NCBI GenBank assembly: GCA_003427395.1
Contig: BFEA01000101.1
Location: 1,853,966-1,906,816, forward strand
Source: Chara braunii
Lineage: Eukaryota; Streptophyta; Charophyceae; Charales; Characeae
Direction of reading: 5' to 3'
Length of the DNA: 52,851 nt
Positions 12,356 through 22,233 of the stretch are shown piece by piece. A program made the translations under genes and the position numbers. Every line of letters starts with the position of its first letter. Within the stretch, counting starts at the first letter, position 1. The notes under the pieces are model-generated. The model was not told where the DNA came from, made no database searches, and saw nothing but the letters and a program-made list of their open reading frames with translations.

Positions 12356-12360
<5 letters not shown>

Positions 12361-12987
12361 TTGTCAGGCCGAACGTACGGAGGCCCCTAAGCTGACCCCC
12401 AAACGTTCGGGCGTTCGGGTCCCCATACGGGGCCCAAACTCGAAGGGGTTGGGACCCCGCAAAAAAATATTTTGGTACCTAAGTTTTTTTTGTTTTCTGA
12501 TTTGTTTTTCTTGCGTTCTCTGTTACGTGAGCTACCTGTCTCTCAATTTTGAAGTCATTCTGTGGAGCCAAAAAATAATGAAAAATCGGCAAAGATGGTG
12601 GTGTCAAAACTTGCTTTCCCACTTACTAATTTGTTTTTTTTCTCTTTTCACTTTTTGTTTTCCCTTTATTTCGGGGCCTGAAAAAAATTATTATTTTTTC
12701 AAACTTTATTTGTAGGCTCTATATTATGTAAGATACATATGTGTAAAATTTCATGGCATTTGACAAACCAAAAAAAATTGAAAAATCGCCAAAGATGGCG
12801 GTATCAAAAACTTGCTCACCCACGCAATAATTTCATTCTCGTTTTATTTTTTCTTATTTTCATTAATATTATTTATTTTTGGTATTTGATTTTTATTTCA
12901 AATCTGGTAAGGAATTTGGATGTACTGTTGAGGCAAATACTGTTTAGTTTATTGTTCTGCATGACATATTTTGTTTTCAGAATTTTT

Positions 12988-13037
<50 letters not shown>

Positions 13038-13139
13038 GTTCTGCGTTCGGCCGAACGTCCGAACGCGTTGAGAGGGGGTTCCAAACGTTCAGGCGTTCGG
13101 GTTCGGGCGTTCGGCCCGTCCTGAACGCTGGAAACCCTG
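12356..13139 (+). mobile_element. Non-autonomous hAT-like DNA transposon, copy A
   Basis: The left end reads CAGAGTTGTCAGGCCGAACG. The right end, reverse-complemented, begins CAGGGTTTCCAGCGTTCAGG, so the termini are related inverted repeats beginning CAGRGTT. The flanking eight bases are TATATACA on the left and TATATGCA on the right, a 7/8 match with the length expected for a hAT duplication, though both lie in TA-rich DNA. Both ends carry CpG-rich sub-repeats of the form ACGTTCGGGCGTTCGG. The interior is AT-rich, contains a T-run of nearly 50 bases (12991-13036), and encodes nothing. A second copy lies at 41615. The superfamily call is an inference from TIR and duplication length only. Confidence 0.65.
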
Positions 13140-13140
13140 T

Positions 13141-13397
13141 ATATGCATATATATATATATATATCGTCATGTATATATATATGTGTATGTATATATATAT
13201 ATATATGTCTATATATTTTTGGGTTGTATTTTTATTATATGGGTTGCATTTTTATTATATGTCCTACATTCTCATCCACGTCCTCTCTCTCTATATATAC
13301 CCTCGTTTGTTGTCCTCTTCTCTCTCTCTGCCTACGGTTTTACCGGGCAGTTCTGTTTGTGACGATATATATATGTATATATATATGTATATATATA

Positions 13398-13430
<33 letters not shown>
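13141..13430. repeat. (TA)n-rich region with a fragment of the hammerhead-associated repeat family
   Basis: TA and TATG tracts occupy 13141-13215 and 13365-13430. Between them, 13299-13362 contains CTCGTTTGTTGTCCTCTTCT, then CTGCCTACGGTTTTACCGGG and CAGTTCTGTTTGTGACG. The same order of segments lies immediately downstream of the hammerhead-like motif at 31291-31350, so this is a fragment of that dispersed repeat. Confidence 0.7.
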
Positions 13431-13432
<2 letters not shown>

Positions 13433-13599
13433 TCTCTCTTTGTCTATTTGTGTCTCTCCTCGCCCTTTTCTTGCTTTTTTTGTGGCTTTTTTAATTCGTA
13501 AATTAAACTTCGACTTTGTAGGCAGTTACTCTTATTTCTGCGGGCGTGGCCCGCACCGCGGACACTTAGCTAGTTTTATTGGAACACGAGACCATTTTT

Positions 13600-14475
13600 T
13601 TTTACATTCTACGTCTGACAACGTTATGGATGATATGAAAAAGAAGATGTCAAGAGATGATAGACCGTATGTCAATTCAGGTGCAAGAAACATGAGAAGA
13701 AGTCATAAATATCATAGATCGAATAGAGAGGGCGCTGGAAGAGAGTGTGTAGGAAAATAAAGAACAATATAGTCGATAGAGACAAAATTATTGAAGTTTT
13801 TAACAAAAAGCAGCTAGTGGAAAGAAAAATAGCAACAATCTCCCATAACAGATTACAGTTCGGACAATGGAGACACAATAAACCAACCATACCGCAATCC
13901 TCAGACCCGTCTCAAAGTAGATCCCATGTCACAAAAATGTTCATGAGCTCCGTTTAAACAAACCAAACAGCAGTAGATAGCCCTAAAATAGTGTAAGTTT
14001 ATCAACCTAGAACAAGAGCATCCTACTACATGATTTCACGTTAACAGACTAGATGTTAGCCCCTCAAAACCTCGAAACCATAGGATCCCTAACGAACCAA
14101 CCTTAGTACCAAACGCAAAACCTCATAAAGAAACCTAGCACCTCAAAAGAAAGATTCACTAAAGCTGCAAAGCACCACCATAACCCCCTCAGGAATCGAA
14201 AATCCCTACGTCAACAATTACAGACAAGGCTTACAAGAATAAGTAGATGAGCTAGAGTCAAGGTTACAGCAAGGACCGCATCAAGTGTAAACCTCACATA
14301 ATTTATCTCAAACAGAATTTAACACAAGTGGCCCTCTCAGCAGTACCAACACAAGAAGAAAAACAGGCAATCGAGGAGCTGGGAGGCACGGACCGGAAGG
14401 AGCACAAAAATCAAGCCCCAAACACTAGAGCGAATGAATTTCCTGATTAGTAAAAGATAGGAGAAAAGTAGTACA
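13600..14475 (+). other. A-rich degenerate stretch, probably LINE interior
   Basis: Plus-strand A-rich, Lys/Arg/Ser-biased sequence with many stops lies directly upstream of two LINE 3'-end copies. Short open pieces occur at 13745-13957. It may be a deleted LINE body (ORF1-like), but no conserved motif such as a zinc knuckle or endonuclease block is visible. Confidence 0.35.
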
Positions 14476-15166
14476 AGCTAACTTAGGAAGGGGTAAGGGG
14501 GGGTACATCCTTCATGATGGAAGCAATCAATGCAGACCCTCGGGCCTCCACATCAGAAATGGAAGGAGTGTGAGCGTGTACTAAAAAAAGAGACAGTTTA
14601 GAGGAAAGTAATAGTAAAAACAGTCATCGGAGAGAAAGGAAGGGTTCACACCCCAAGCTAGAGAGAGAAAGAGGGTTCAAGGTTTAGGGTGTTAAAGCCT
14701 AAGAACAACACTTGTTCTACTTTTTTAGGACCTCGGTACAGGTAAATCACAACAATATTACAGCTGAGGGTTCAGGGTTGAAGGTTTAGACAGAGACATG
14801 ACAAACAAGACTTAGGGCGTCAGAGATTTCAGAAGACTCGTAGGCGAGTCAGATCGCTCTAGCATAACACACCAACCAGACAGCACCACAGCTGAGAGGA
14901 GCGGGACTGGGGTCAGACAAATTGGCAACAACCAGGCAGTTTAAGCAGCACAGGCTAACTTAGGCAGGGGCGAGGAGTGGTACATCCTTCCCCAAGGAAG
15001 TAATCAATACCGTCCACTCGGGCCTCCCAGGCATAATGGGGAGGAGCGTGTGTGGATCTCCCATGTATTCCATTTTGACTTGTCGGGGGAGTAGGAACAG
15101 GACTGTTGCTCCCGAGAGCGGTAGAAGCCAGAACCAAGAGGTTCTGTTTAAAAAAAAAAAAAAAAG
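14476..15166 (+). mobile_element. LINE 3' end, internally duplicated, with poly-A tail
   Basis: The segment at 14950-15166 has the order GGCTAACTTAGG, GGTACATCCTTCC, AAGGAAGTAATCAAT, GGGCCTCC, GGAGCGTG, GGGGAGTAGGAACAGGACTG, CCAGAACCAAGAGGTTCTGT, then an A-run (15151-15165). The first part of this order also occurs at 14478-14577, so the 3' region is present twice. The same order, ending in the same AGGTTCTGTTTAAA, terminates the LINE fragment at 39760-39980. That second copy follows recognisable LINE coding sequence, so these are assigned to the same LINE family. No target-site duplication was found. Confidence 0.75.
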
Positions 15167-15494
15167 GGTACACATCGTGTTCGAATACGTGTACGAGTTC
15201 TATTCGAGGTGCTCTGCTATTTGAGAAAAGTGGACCCGGGCCGTTTCAATTTCGAAAAAGGCACAAGCACCACGGACTCCTCGGCCTTTTACGTGCAACT
15301 ACTGGTCCTACGCGGTCCTGGACCTTGCAAGGCCCCAAAACCTCAAAATGCCCACCGTCCCGACGACCACCTACGTTGAAATTTGAGTGACGTTGAAATG
15401 TCTCAGGGGGGGGGGGAACGCAACCTTGACGGGCTGCGAACAGGCCATGAACCAGGAACGCGCAGAGTAAAAAATAAATAAATAAATAAATAAA

Positions 15495-15727
15495 TTGCAG
15501 TCGTGGTTGAGTCCCAAGTGCGGTTTTGCCTGGGGATGGTCCCACTAGCAAAGAGGATCGGATTGAATGCCTGAATCTGGACGTGTTTGTAGAGAGGTGC
15601 AGGAAATCGAGATTGAACTGCTTTTCTACATCTATTCATAAAACACATCCAGATTCAAGCATTCGATCCCATCCTCTTTGATAGTGGGACCTCGACCGTG
15701 GTCTGCACTTGAGTTACATTGCAAGAG
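15495..15727. mobile_element. Foldback element (about 230 bp inverted repeat)
   Basis: GGTCCCACTAGCAAAGAGGA at 15538 is matched in reverse complement by TCCTCTTTGATAGTGGGACC near 15671-15690. The pairing continues inward (GAATGCCTGAATCTGGA against TCCAGATTCAAGCATTC) and outward (CAAGTGC against GCACTTG). The arms are about 100 bp with a loop of roughly 30-40 bp. It is preceded by a short (AAAT)n tract at 15470-15495. This is a MITE-type or foldback transposon; the superfamily is not determined. As RNA it would form a long hairpin. Confidence 0.7.
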
Positions 15728-18700
15728 CGGCCACTTGAGATGCAAAATGTGAAACCACCAGTACCTCTGCCAGTTTTGGGAAATTACGATGTATTGGTCA
15801 GTACCCAAACTTTTCGGGGGTGGGCCACACGGTCGGCAATGTCTCATAAATCTGAATTTTATAATGCCACGAGTGAACGGAAAAGAAGAAAAAAAATTTG
15901 CTTTTTCTACTGCAATGATGTCGGGTTGGGTAGTCTAGGAGGCCGTGCTCACAATCTTCCTCCACAGAATGCACCTTACAGGTAAGGCGGTCACATTCTG
16001 AATGTTACTGTTTTTTTTTTTTTTGTTGGTCGTGTGTTTCTTATGAGTCCCCTGTCCGTGAATTGCTCAAGTTGTCTGTGATCTACTCAAGCTGTGTTTT
16101 GTCAGAGGATTGTAAGGCTCATCACACTGGCACTTAGGGGAATGTATCCAACCATTTTCACGGTCGGATCCATGTGCCTATTTTTTTCCCCTTTTATTCT
16201 CTTTTTGGAATCTAACAACCTGGCCACGGAGCTGAGATGCCCTCATTGAGGGCACACTCACACTACCACTTCCAATAATGTATACAGCTGCAATCACGAC
16301 CAAAACTTTTTTTTTTTTTTTTTTTTTTTTTTAATGAGGTTCACGGCCGCATCTTTTCTTCTTCTTTTTTGTTTTTTTTTGTTCTTTTCGTGAGAGTACC
16401 AGAAAGAAAACAGAGTGGTACCCAGGCTCGACAAAACTCGGAGCGCAGGGAAATTCATGGTCGGCAAAAACAGGCTCGGAGGTACTGGTGGTTGAAAACA
16501 AAAAAAACATTTTTCAAGGGCGGGGTGAAACGACAAGCTTTCGCGTCACACTTGAACTCAAGTGGCGTGGAATGAGGCTCTAACTGTACTATGGGCCTCG
16601 CTCTATGATGAACTATCTTCTGTGACCGCGCGACTTCCTGCGCGAGGCTGCTGTGGGGAAACGAGAGGGCTTTGATGGGTGACCAGCGCAAGCGGGATCG
16701 GTGGGGCAAGTTGCCTGGATGCCCTCGCTTCTTTTTCGTTTTTGTTCGAGTTGTCGGGCCGGTGCCGGAAAAGTCCCGCGTCGACGATTAAGTGACCGCG
16801 CCCTAGCGAGCACGAGAAATAACGGTTGTCATAGCTTCTTTCTTGTTCTTCTCTGCGCACTAGGAGTTTTGGCGCGATCAGCGCGCGGGAATTTTCGTTT
16901 TTAAAATTCGAACTAATGTCGAGCCCCCGCAGACTCTTGGAATTGTTATTTTCGAAATTTTTTCTTGCATTTAGGATTTAGACTGGGAATTTAGGCACCT
17001 TCTAGTTTGGCGGCATAACGCTTCTTGCTCACACGCACAGTGCCCCGACAGAATTTGGGCTTTGATTCCGTTCGCGTCTCAATCCTGTGTGTAACTGTAG
17101 TTTTTGGCGGGCACAATCGCAACTGTAATCTTCTTGTTCTTGACGACTTTCGTATTTTCTTCTTTTCCGCCTCGTCTTCGCATGCACGTTTTCCCTCTGT
17201 TCTAAGTGGTTGCCACTGTTGCATGCTCGGATCGATGCGAGGAGAGTGGCTTCATCCCCCGCGCCACGGCCAAGACATCCAGACATACGCACTCCCTCTT
17301 TTCTCTTTCTCATCCCTTGGTGCTAATCCTGTATCCCTCGCGCAAACATGCATGCTATAAATTTCGCAAGCGCGATTAGTTGTCTCTCTAAGAATTTCGA
17401 GGTTAGCGCGATCAATGAGGGGCGGATAACGAGCAAGCTTGGAAGATGAGTGAGTGTGAGAGTTGGGCGATCCGACGAGCTGGTGTTGGGTATGCGGGGT
17501 TGATGTGCGGGGCCGCGACGGACTATGGTGCACGGGCAAACCTTGCTTGCATGCTTGGACCAAGCGGGGTAACAACTCGGTGTCGATACGCAGCGACGAA
17601 CTGCCGGTGTCGTGGTGTTGATGCGAGGTGACGGTCTGCCCGCAACGGAAAGAGAGAGAGAGAGGGAGAGGGGACGGATCGGGATGGTGTCTTTTCCTTT
17701 TGTTTCTTCTTCATCCAACCTTCCTGTATAAATCTTAGATTTCTGCCTTGGCAAATTTTGCTGCGGCGACTTCAGATTTTTTTTTGAATTATTTTTTGTA
17801 TTTTGATGTGCGTCATCGTTTGTTGACAGTCCAAAGAATGCTTGTACTTTCTCCGAATTTTCTCACTCTCTACCTGCGATGTGATTGCACTTTCTCAACT
17901 TCTTGCAAAATCGGTGGTTTCTGTCGGAATGCATGTCGTTTTTCCTTTCGATCTAAGTCTCACCGTCGCTAAACATGAATGAGTCCAAGGGGAATTTCGT
18001 TGTTTTGATGAATGAATAATGGTAGAACAGATAGGTGGACACAGGGGTTGCGATTGTACGGATCCGTGATTGGTTGGTCGCGCTTGACTATTCGGGAGGG
18101 ACCTGCGCCCTAGGAAGAGGGAGGGCAGTGATGATGGATACTAGAAAGTGACGAAATTTGAATTAAGCTAACCCATATCGCATCTTATGATCGACCATCG
18201 CTTGCGCCCACTCCTGCTCACCTGGAACCAACCCCTCACATGGCCGTGAACAGATCTTGTGCACACACGTGTAAGCCCGACCGAAAACGGGACGGTGCCT
18301 ACACGCGTGTCTGCAAGACCTGCGCACGGACCATGACGGCGTTTTTGCCGGATTAACAGAATGATTCGCATTACGAACCGAGAAAGTTTGCGGGACCCCA
18401 AATATCGGAAATATTAGGAACGAAAGAACGCCTACTTCCTCGCTCAGCCCCGCCCCGACCCTCTGAGATTCCCTTACCAACGAGGAGATGAACGCGTGTG
18501 CGACTGGGATACGGGAAGGGCAGTGGAAGTTGTTCCTTACACAACCCAATTCGACGGGTCCCGCACGAGACACGTCTTCTCTGAACCTGGGGTCGTCGTC
18601 CTAATAACTCACTGCCCACCATACCGAGTGGTGCTGCCCTTCCATTACCTCACCGTCATTCTGTGGCACGCTATCGCTCCCTATTGGCCTCTAACCCCCT

Positions 18701-19490
18701 GCTCCGAGTGCCAGCGAGACAACAAGTATCGAGCCTCAGGGTTCGTTCGCCGAACCCAAACAGAGTCCGAACGGCGGGCACGCAACCTCCAGCTGAGACC
18801 CTCATCGTCTGATTCCGAAGTTTGTAGCGATCGACGACAACAGTTGATCAGACAGCGTGATACCCATAGTGTGCACCCTGTCTATCAGGTCCGTGACCGA
18901 CCGCAAAGGCAAAACCAGAGGAGATGGTAGTTCCCCTCTCTCGGGCGTAAGACATAACAAAACATGATCGAGATCGACAACAGGGACTATGCCGTAGGGG
19001 ACTTTGTTCGAGAATGCAAAAGTCTTTAGAGTTGTTAACAACGTGAATGTGTCGGGACACGCATCTCTGGGTTACCCTGCGCATGCTATCTGCCTTATGC
19101 TGCACGACAACTGCAACTTCCCTTTCTTTACACTGAGTCTAAGAGGCGGTCTGTTCGCTCGTACAACCCGACACGCCGGGCACGGCCTGTACTTGCCCTC
19201 TTGCACTTTTACCTCCGAAACTTGCCATAGGAGATCTCAGTTCTGTCCTGGGACTCCACCCCCACTTTCCTAAAATCCTTGGCACACCCCCTGTTTCGCA
19301 CTTCCGGGCCCCCATCCCACTCCGATCAGGAAGTCGCGCTGGGCGTGAGGTTGGGCGTCACAGCTCCACTACTCTCGATATGCACAAATGACAAAAATCA
19401 TGCCGATGTATCTTTCCATATTCTAGCGGAAGATTCACTCTCGTTTTGCACATTCGAGAGTAGTGGAGCGAGGCCCTATGGGTCACTCAC
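15728..19490. other. Long stretch without recognised genes
   Basis: Poly-T runs lie near 16011-16024 and 16307-16332. From 16560 to about 19260 the base composition is more balanced and GC-richer than the flanks, with many short frames on both strands, none with a recognisable domain. The largest plus-strand frame (18496-18930) encodes an Arg/Ser-rich peptide of unknown nature. A segment near 16250-16300 (GGGCACACTCACACTACCAC) resembles the small inverted-repeat element at 20681. This region could hold promoter or untranslated sequence of an unrecognised gene, but the sequence does not show it. Confidence 0.5.
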
Positions 19491-19503
19491 AGTAGGACCT
19501 TTT

Positions 19504-20057
19504 TTTTTTTTTTTTTTTAAACTATATTCTTCTCTCATCTATCTCATTTTTCTTGCTAGTACTCATCTATCTCATCCTCTCACTAGTGTATGTGTAGTAT
19601 GGGGGAACACGAACCAACCCGGATCTCTCCCCAGCCCACGGGGTAGGTTGGCACCACAGCAGTGGTGCGATTGCAAGGCTGTACCAGTCCCTCATCACGG
19701 TGACGAGGGGTGGGCAGGCATTGCCGATGGGGGAAATCGGCGGTGCTAGCGTCGAGCAATGGCCAGTCACTGCACCTCCCCCTACCCCCCCCAAACCCCA
19801 CATGGCGGTGTCTAATGGCCAATATTGTCACTGCAGAGCAACCAACAACATCAACCAAGGTCCTGCCGATGCTGGCTTGGGGGGCCAACGGGTTATCTCT
19901 AGCTGGTAGAACACCAAGCTTGCCCAGGCACGTACGTGAGGGGATTGAACCCACGACCTTCTCTAGCTGGTAGAACCCCAAGCTTGCCCAGACACGTACG
20001 TGAGGGGATTGAACCCACGACCTCCTGAATGCAACTTCTGTGCCTTACCAGCTGAGC
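19504..20057 (-). mobile_element. tRNA-derived SINE with poly-A tail and target-site duplication
   Basis: Read on the minus strand, the element begins near 20057 with a tRNA-like head. The A box is TAGCTCAGCTGGTAAGGC and the B box GGTTCAATCCC lies about 35 nt further. It runs through a roughly 500-bp body and ends in an A-run (the T-run at 19499-19518 on the plus strand). The sequence TAGGACCTTTT occurs at both sides (19493-19503 and 20058-20068), a target-site duplication typical of LINE-driven insertion. The segment holding the B box and the following GTACGTG/AAGCTTG stretch is tandemly duplicated (period about 67 bp, 19905-20025), so a second B box is present. Boxes A and B are internal RNA polymerase III promoters. 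It is not a working tRNA gene: the acceptor stem is unpaired. Confidence 0.85.
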
Positions 20058-20508
20058 TAGGACCTTTTCGACTCAGCTCTGGAGGTGGTTGCCGTCAGTG
20101 CACTCAGATTTCGCTGTCATTAGGGTCAGAGACATTGAAAAAGGTGCTACTGTGAGTATGCCCGATCTCTTTTCGAAGATCACGTGATTGGATGACATCT
20201 GTATGCCCGGTGATATCATGACACTTGACGCGACGTGACGGAGCACAACAGGACACACGGTTACAAGTGATAACCGACGGTGCTTCGGCGGTCAGCAAAA
20301 GTCGGGTCACCCTCTGTAGCGCCGGATGAAGGGCGGTGAACCAGACGATCTCCGCTACCGTAGGGCGATGTGCAGGTCCGTACTCCGTGCTGGTCGGGGA
20401 GGCGGCACGGAGCTGACAAAAAACCTGCGGAAACCCGAAGACCAAGCAAAGCACAACTACTAATCGCAGCAGGGAGAATGCCTGCGTTCCGAAAAAAAAA
20501 AAGGAAAA

Positions 20509-20650
20509 AGAAAATGCCTACCTTGAGTGCGGATCCGGCGGGGTAGGTTGGATTTGGCGGGGTACCAGGGTCGTGCCGCAAGGAAAATGCCTGCGTTGAG
20601 TGCGGATCCGGCGGGGTAGGTTGGATTTGGCGGGGTACCAGGAGGTTGGA
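20509..20650. repeat. Tandem duplication, about 70 bp unit
   Basis: A unit starting AAAATGCCT, continuing TTGAGTGCGGATCCGGCGGG, GTAGGTTGGATTTGG and CGGGGTACCAGG, is present twice in direct orientation with few differences. The frames over it are not recognised genes. Confidence 0.85.
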
Positions 20651-20680
20651 CCACGGTAAAAACAAATGTGTATGCATGTA

Positions 20681-20778
20681 AGGGCATACTCACACTAGCA
20701 CTTTCCAGAGTGCATCAGACCGTAATTTTGGCCACGCCTGTATGCATGTGGCCGGAATTCGTAGTGTCAGTATGACCT
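20681..20778. mobile_element. Small MITE-like element with imperfect terminal inverted repeats
   Basis: AGGGCATACTCACACTAGCA at 20681 matches, in reverse complement, the segment TAGTGTCAGTATGACCT ending at 20778 (about three quarters identical). A related left arm lies near 16253. TGTATGCATGT occurs both just outside (20669) and inside (20739). The small size and arms suggest a MITE; the boundaries are uncertain. Confidence 0.4.
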
Positions 20779-21306
20779 AAGTACCTAACGGTCTTCTGGT
20801 CTTCCTTACCGCAGGGCGGGGCAGGGGGGGGCGCCATGTAGTAGACGAGTGGAAGTTTTTGGTCGGGAAAGGGCGGGGCGTGGGGTTCGCCCCGCGCGCT
20901 CATGAGCGAGTGAGGAAAATGTGGCGATATATGTCCGCGATCACATTAGCTGGGCCGTGTGTATTTTCGGGGTTTGGTCTGCCCGGGTAGACGGTGATCG
21001 GTTGGGCGGTGTGGCCCGGGTGCTAGTTGTGTTGTAGGTGGCAGAAGTGGTCTTCCGGAGGTCTACGGTATGGAGGAAGAAGCGTTGATTGTGCGTAAAT
21101 GGGTGGTAGCTGACCTTGATGTGTTGTGCTTGAGCTCTCAGCTGGTCCACAGAGACCGAAGAGTGCTGCTGAGAGTTCATTTTGATTTGACTGTGCCACG
21201 TTAGGGCATACACTGACCTGCTCTAACTTGAGTTTATCTGGCTGCCTCACGGTTAGACTGATAGTGGAAGGCGGCCAGGTTCAGCTACTCAAGGAAGTCC
21301 TACGTC

Positions 21307-21434
21307 TTGGCAGTGTGCGACGTTGAGGCCACGAGCTTGGCAGTGTGCGACATTGAGGCCAAGACTTGCATTTCGGTGCGGGGCGGATCACTATCCATTC
21401 TTGCATTTCGGTGCGGGGCGGATCACTATCCATT
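21307..21434. repeat. Two short tandem duplications upstream of the AGO gene
   Basis: CTTGGCAGTGTGCGACGTTG and its near copy lie 29 bp apart at about 21307-21362. Then TTGCATTTCGGTGCGGGGCG and its copy, including CGGATCACTATCCATT, lie 37-38 bp apart at 21365-21434. They sit 240-370 bp upstream of the AGO start codon and may be part of its promoter region; no function is shown. Confidence 0.85.
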
Positions 21435-21543
21435 TATCTGTAAAGATCTTCCACTGCTATTTCCCATCGTGCTCATCCTCGTTGGCAAGCGTCGATAGGT
21501 GTAGCGATCGGCTTGTCGAGCAGTTGTTCGAAGGCGGCGCGCC

Positions 21544-21619
<76 letters not shown>

Positions 21620-21620
21620 N

Positions 21621-21675
<55 letters not shown>
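21544..21675 (+). promoter_or_regulatory. (GT)n(GA)n tract forming the AGO leader
   Basis: A short (TG)n run (21544-21560) is followed by about 115 bp of uninterrupted (GA)n, with an N at 21620, ending directly at the AGO start codon. GA-rich leaders and GAGA-binding sites are common in plant genes, which supports a 5'-UTR or proximal regulatory role by inference only. In the AGO frame the tract reads as Arg-Glu repeats with no stop, but there is no in-frame ATG within it, so translation most simply starts at 21676. No TATA box or transcription start could be assigned. Confidence 0.5.
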
Positions 21676-21683
<8 letters not shown>

Positions 21684-22233
21684 AGGAGGACGGGGAGGAA
21701 GAGGGGGAGGAGGGAGGGGGGAAGGAAGAGGTGGAGGAGGCGGCAGAGAAGGGAGGGGAAGGGGCGGAAGGGGCCGAGGCGAGCCGGCGTATGGGGAAGG
21801 GAGAGGAAGGGGAGGAAGGGGGCGTGGAGGAGGTGGATATGATGAGGGAGGAAGGGGTGGGGGAGGGTATGATGGTGGGCGAGGATATGGTGGTGGGGGA
21901 GGGTATGATGGTGGGCGAGGATATGGTGGTGGGGGCAGGGGTTACGATGAAGGAGGAAGGGGAAGAGGAGGGAGAGGAAGAAGTGGTGGGGGCTATGAGG
22001 GTGGACATGGCGGACCTCTTCCACCTGCAGCTCCTCCCCCACCTCTGGCTACCGAAGCGGCGGCTCAGAGGGCGCTCAGTGCAAGGTTGGGGGCGATTAC
22101 ACTGGCGGAGAAGAGCCGTGCCGGAGCGAGCAGAGTGCTGAGGCCTGATTACGGCAAGGTTGGCGAACGGCGAGTACTCGTAGCGAACCACTTTCCAGTG
22201 ACTGTTTCCAAGCGGGAAATACATCATTACGAT
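21676..22233 (+). CDS. AGO exon 1 (RGG region and start of N domain)
   Basis: 186 codons, phase 0 at the end. It opens with ATG and about 130 residues of Arg/Gly repeats (GGRG, GGGYD and RGYGGGG types), then a Pro/Ala linker, RALSARLGAI, RPDYGKVGERRVLVANHF and IHHYDV. RGG tails in Argonautes bind RNA and can be arginine-methylated in other species (family knowledge). The exon ends at TACGAT followed by GTAAGT. Confidence 0.88.

Noticed and set aside
18496-18930. Arg/Ser-rich plus-strand frame as a gene
   Set aside because: No recognisable domain, no clear start context, and similar length frames occur by chance in this GC-balanced region.
20024-20060. Minus-strand tRNA gene
   Set aside because: A and B boxes are present, but there is no pairing acceptor stem, and poly-A plus target-site duplication show it is a SINE.
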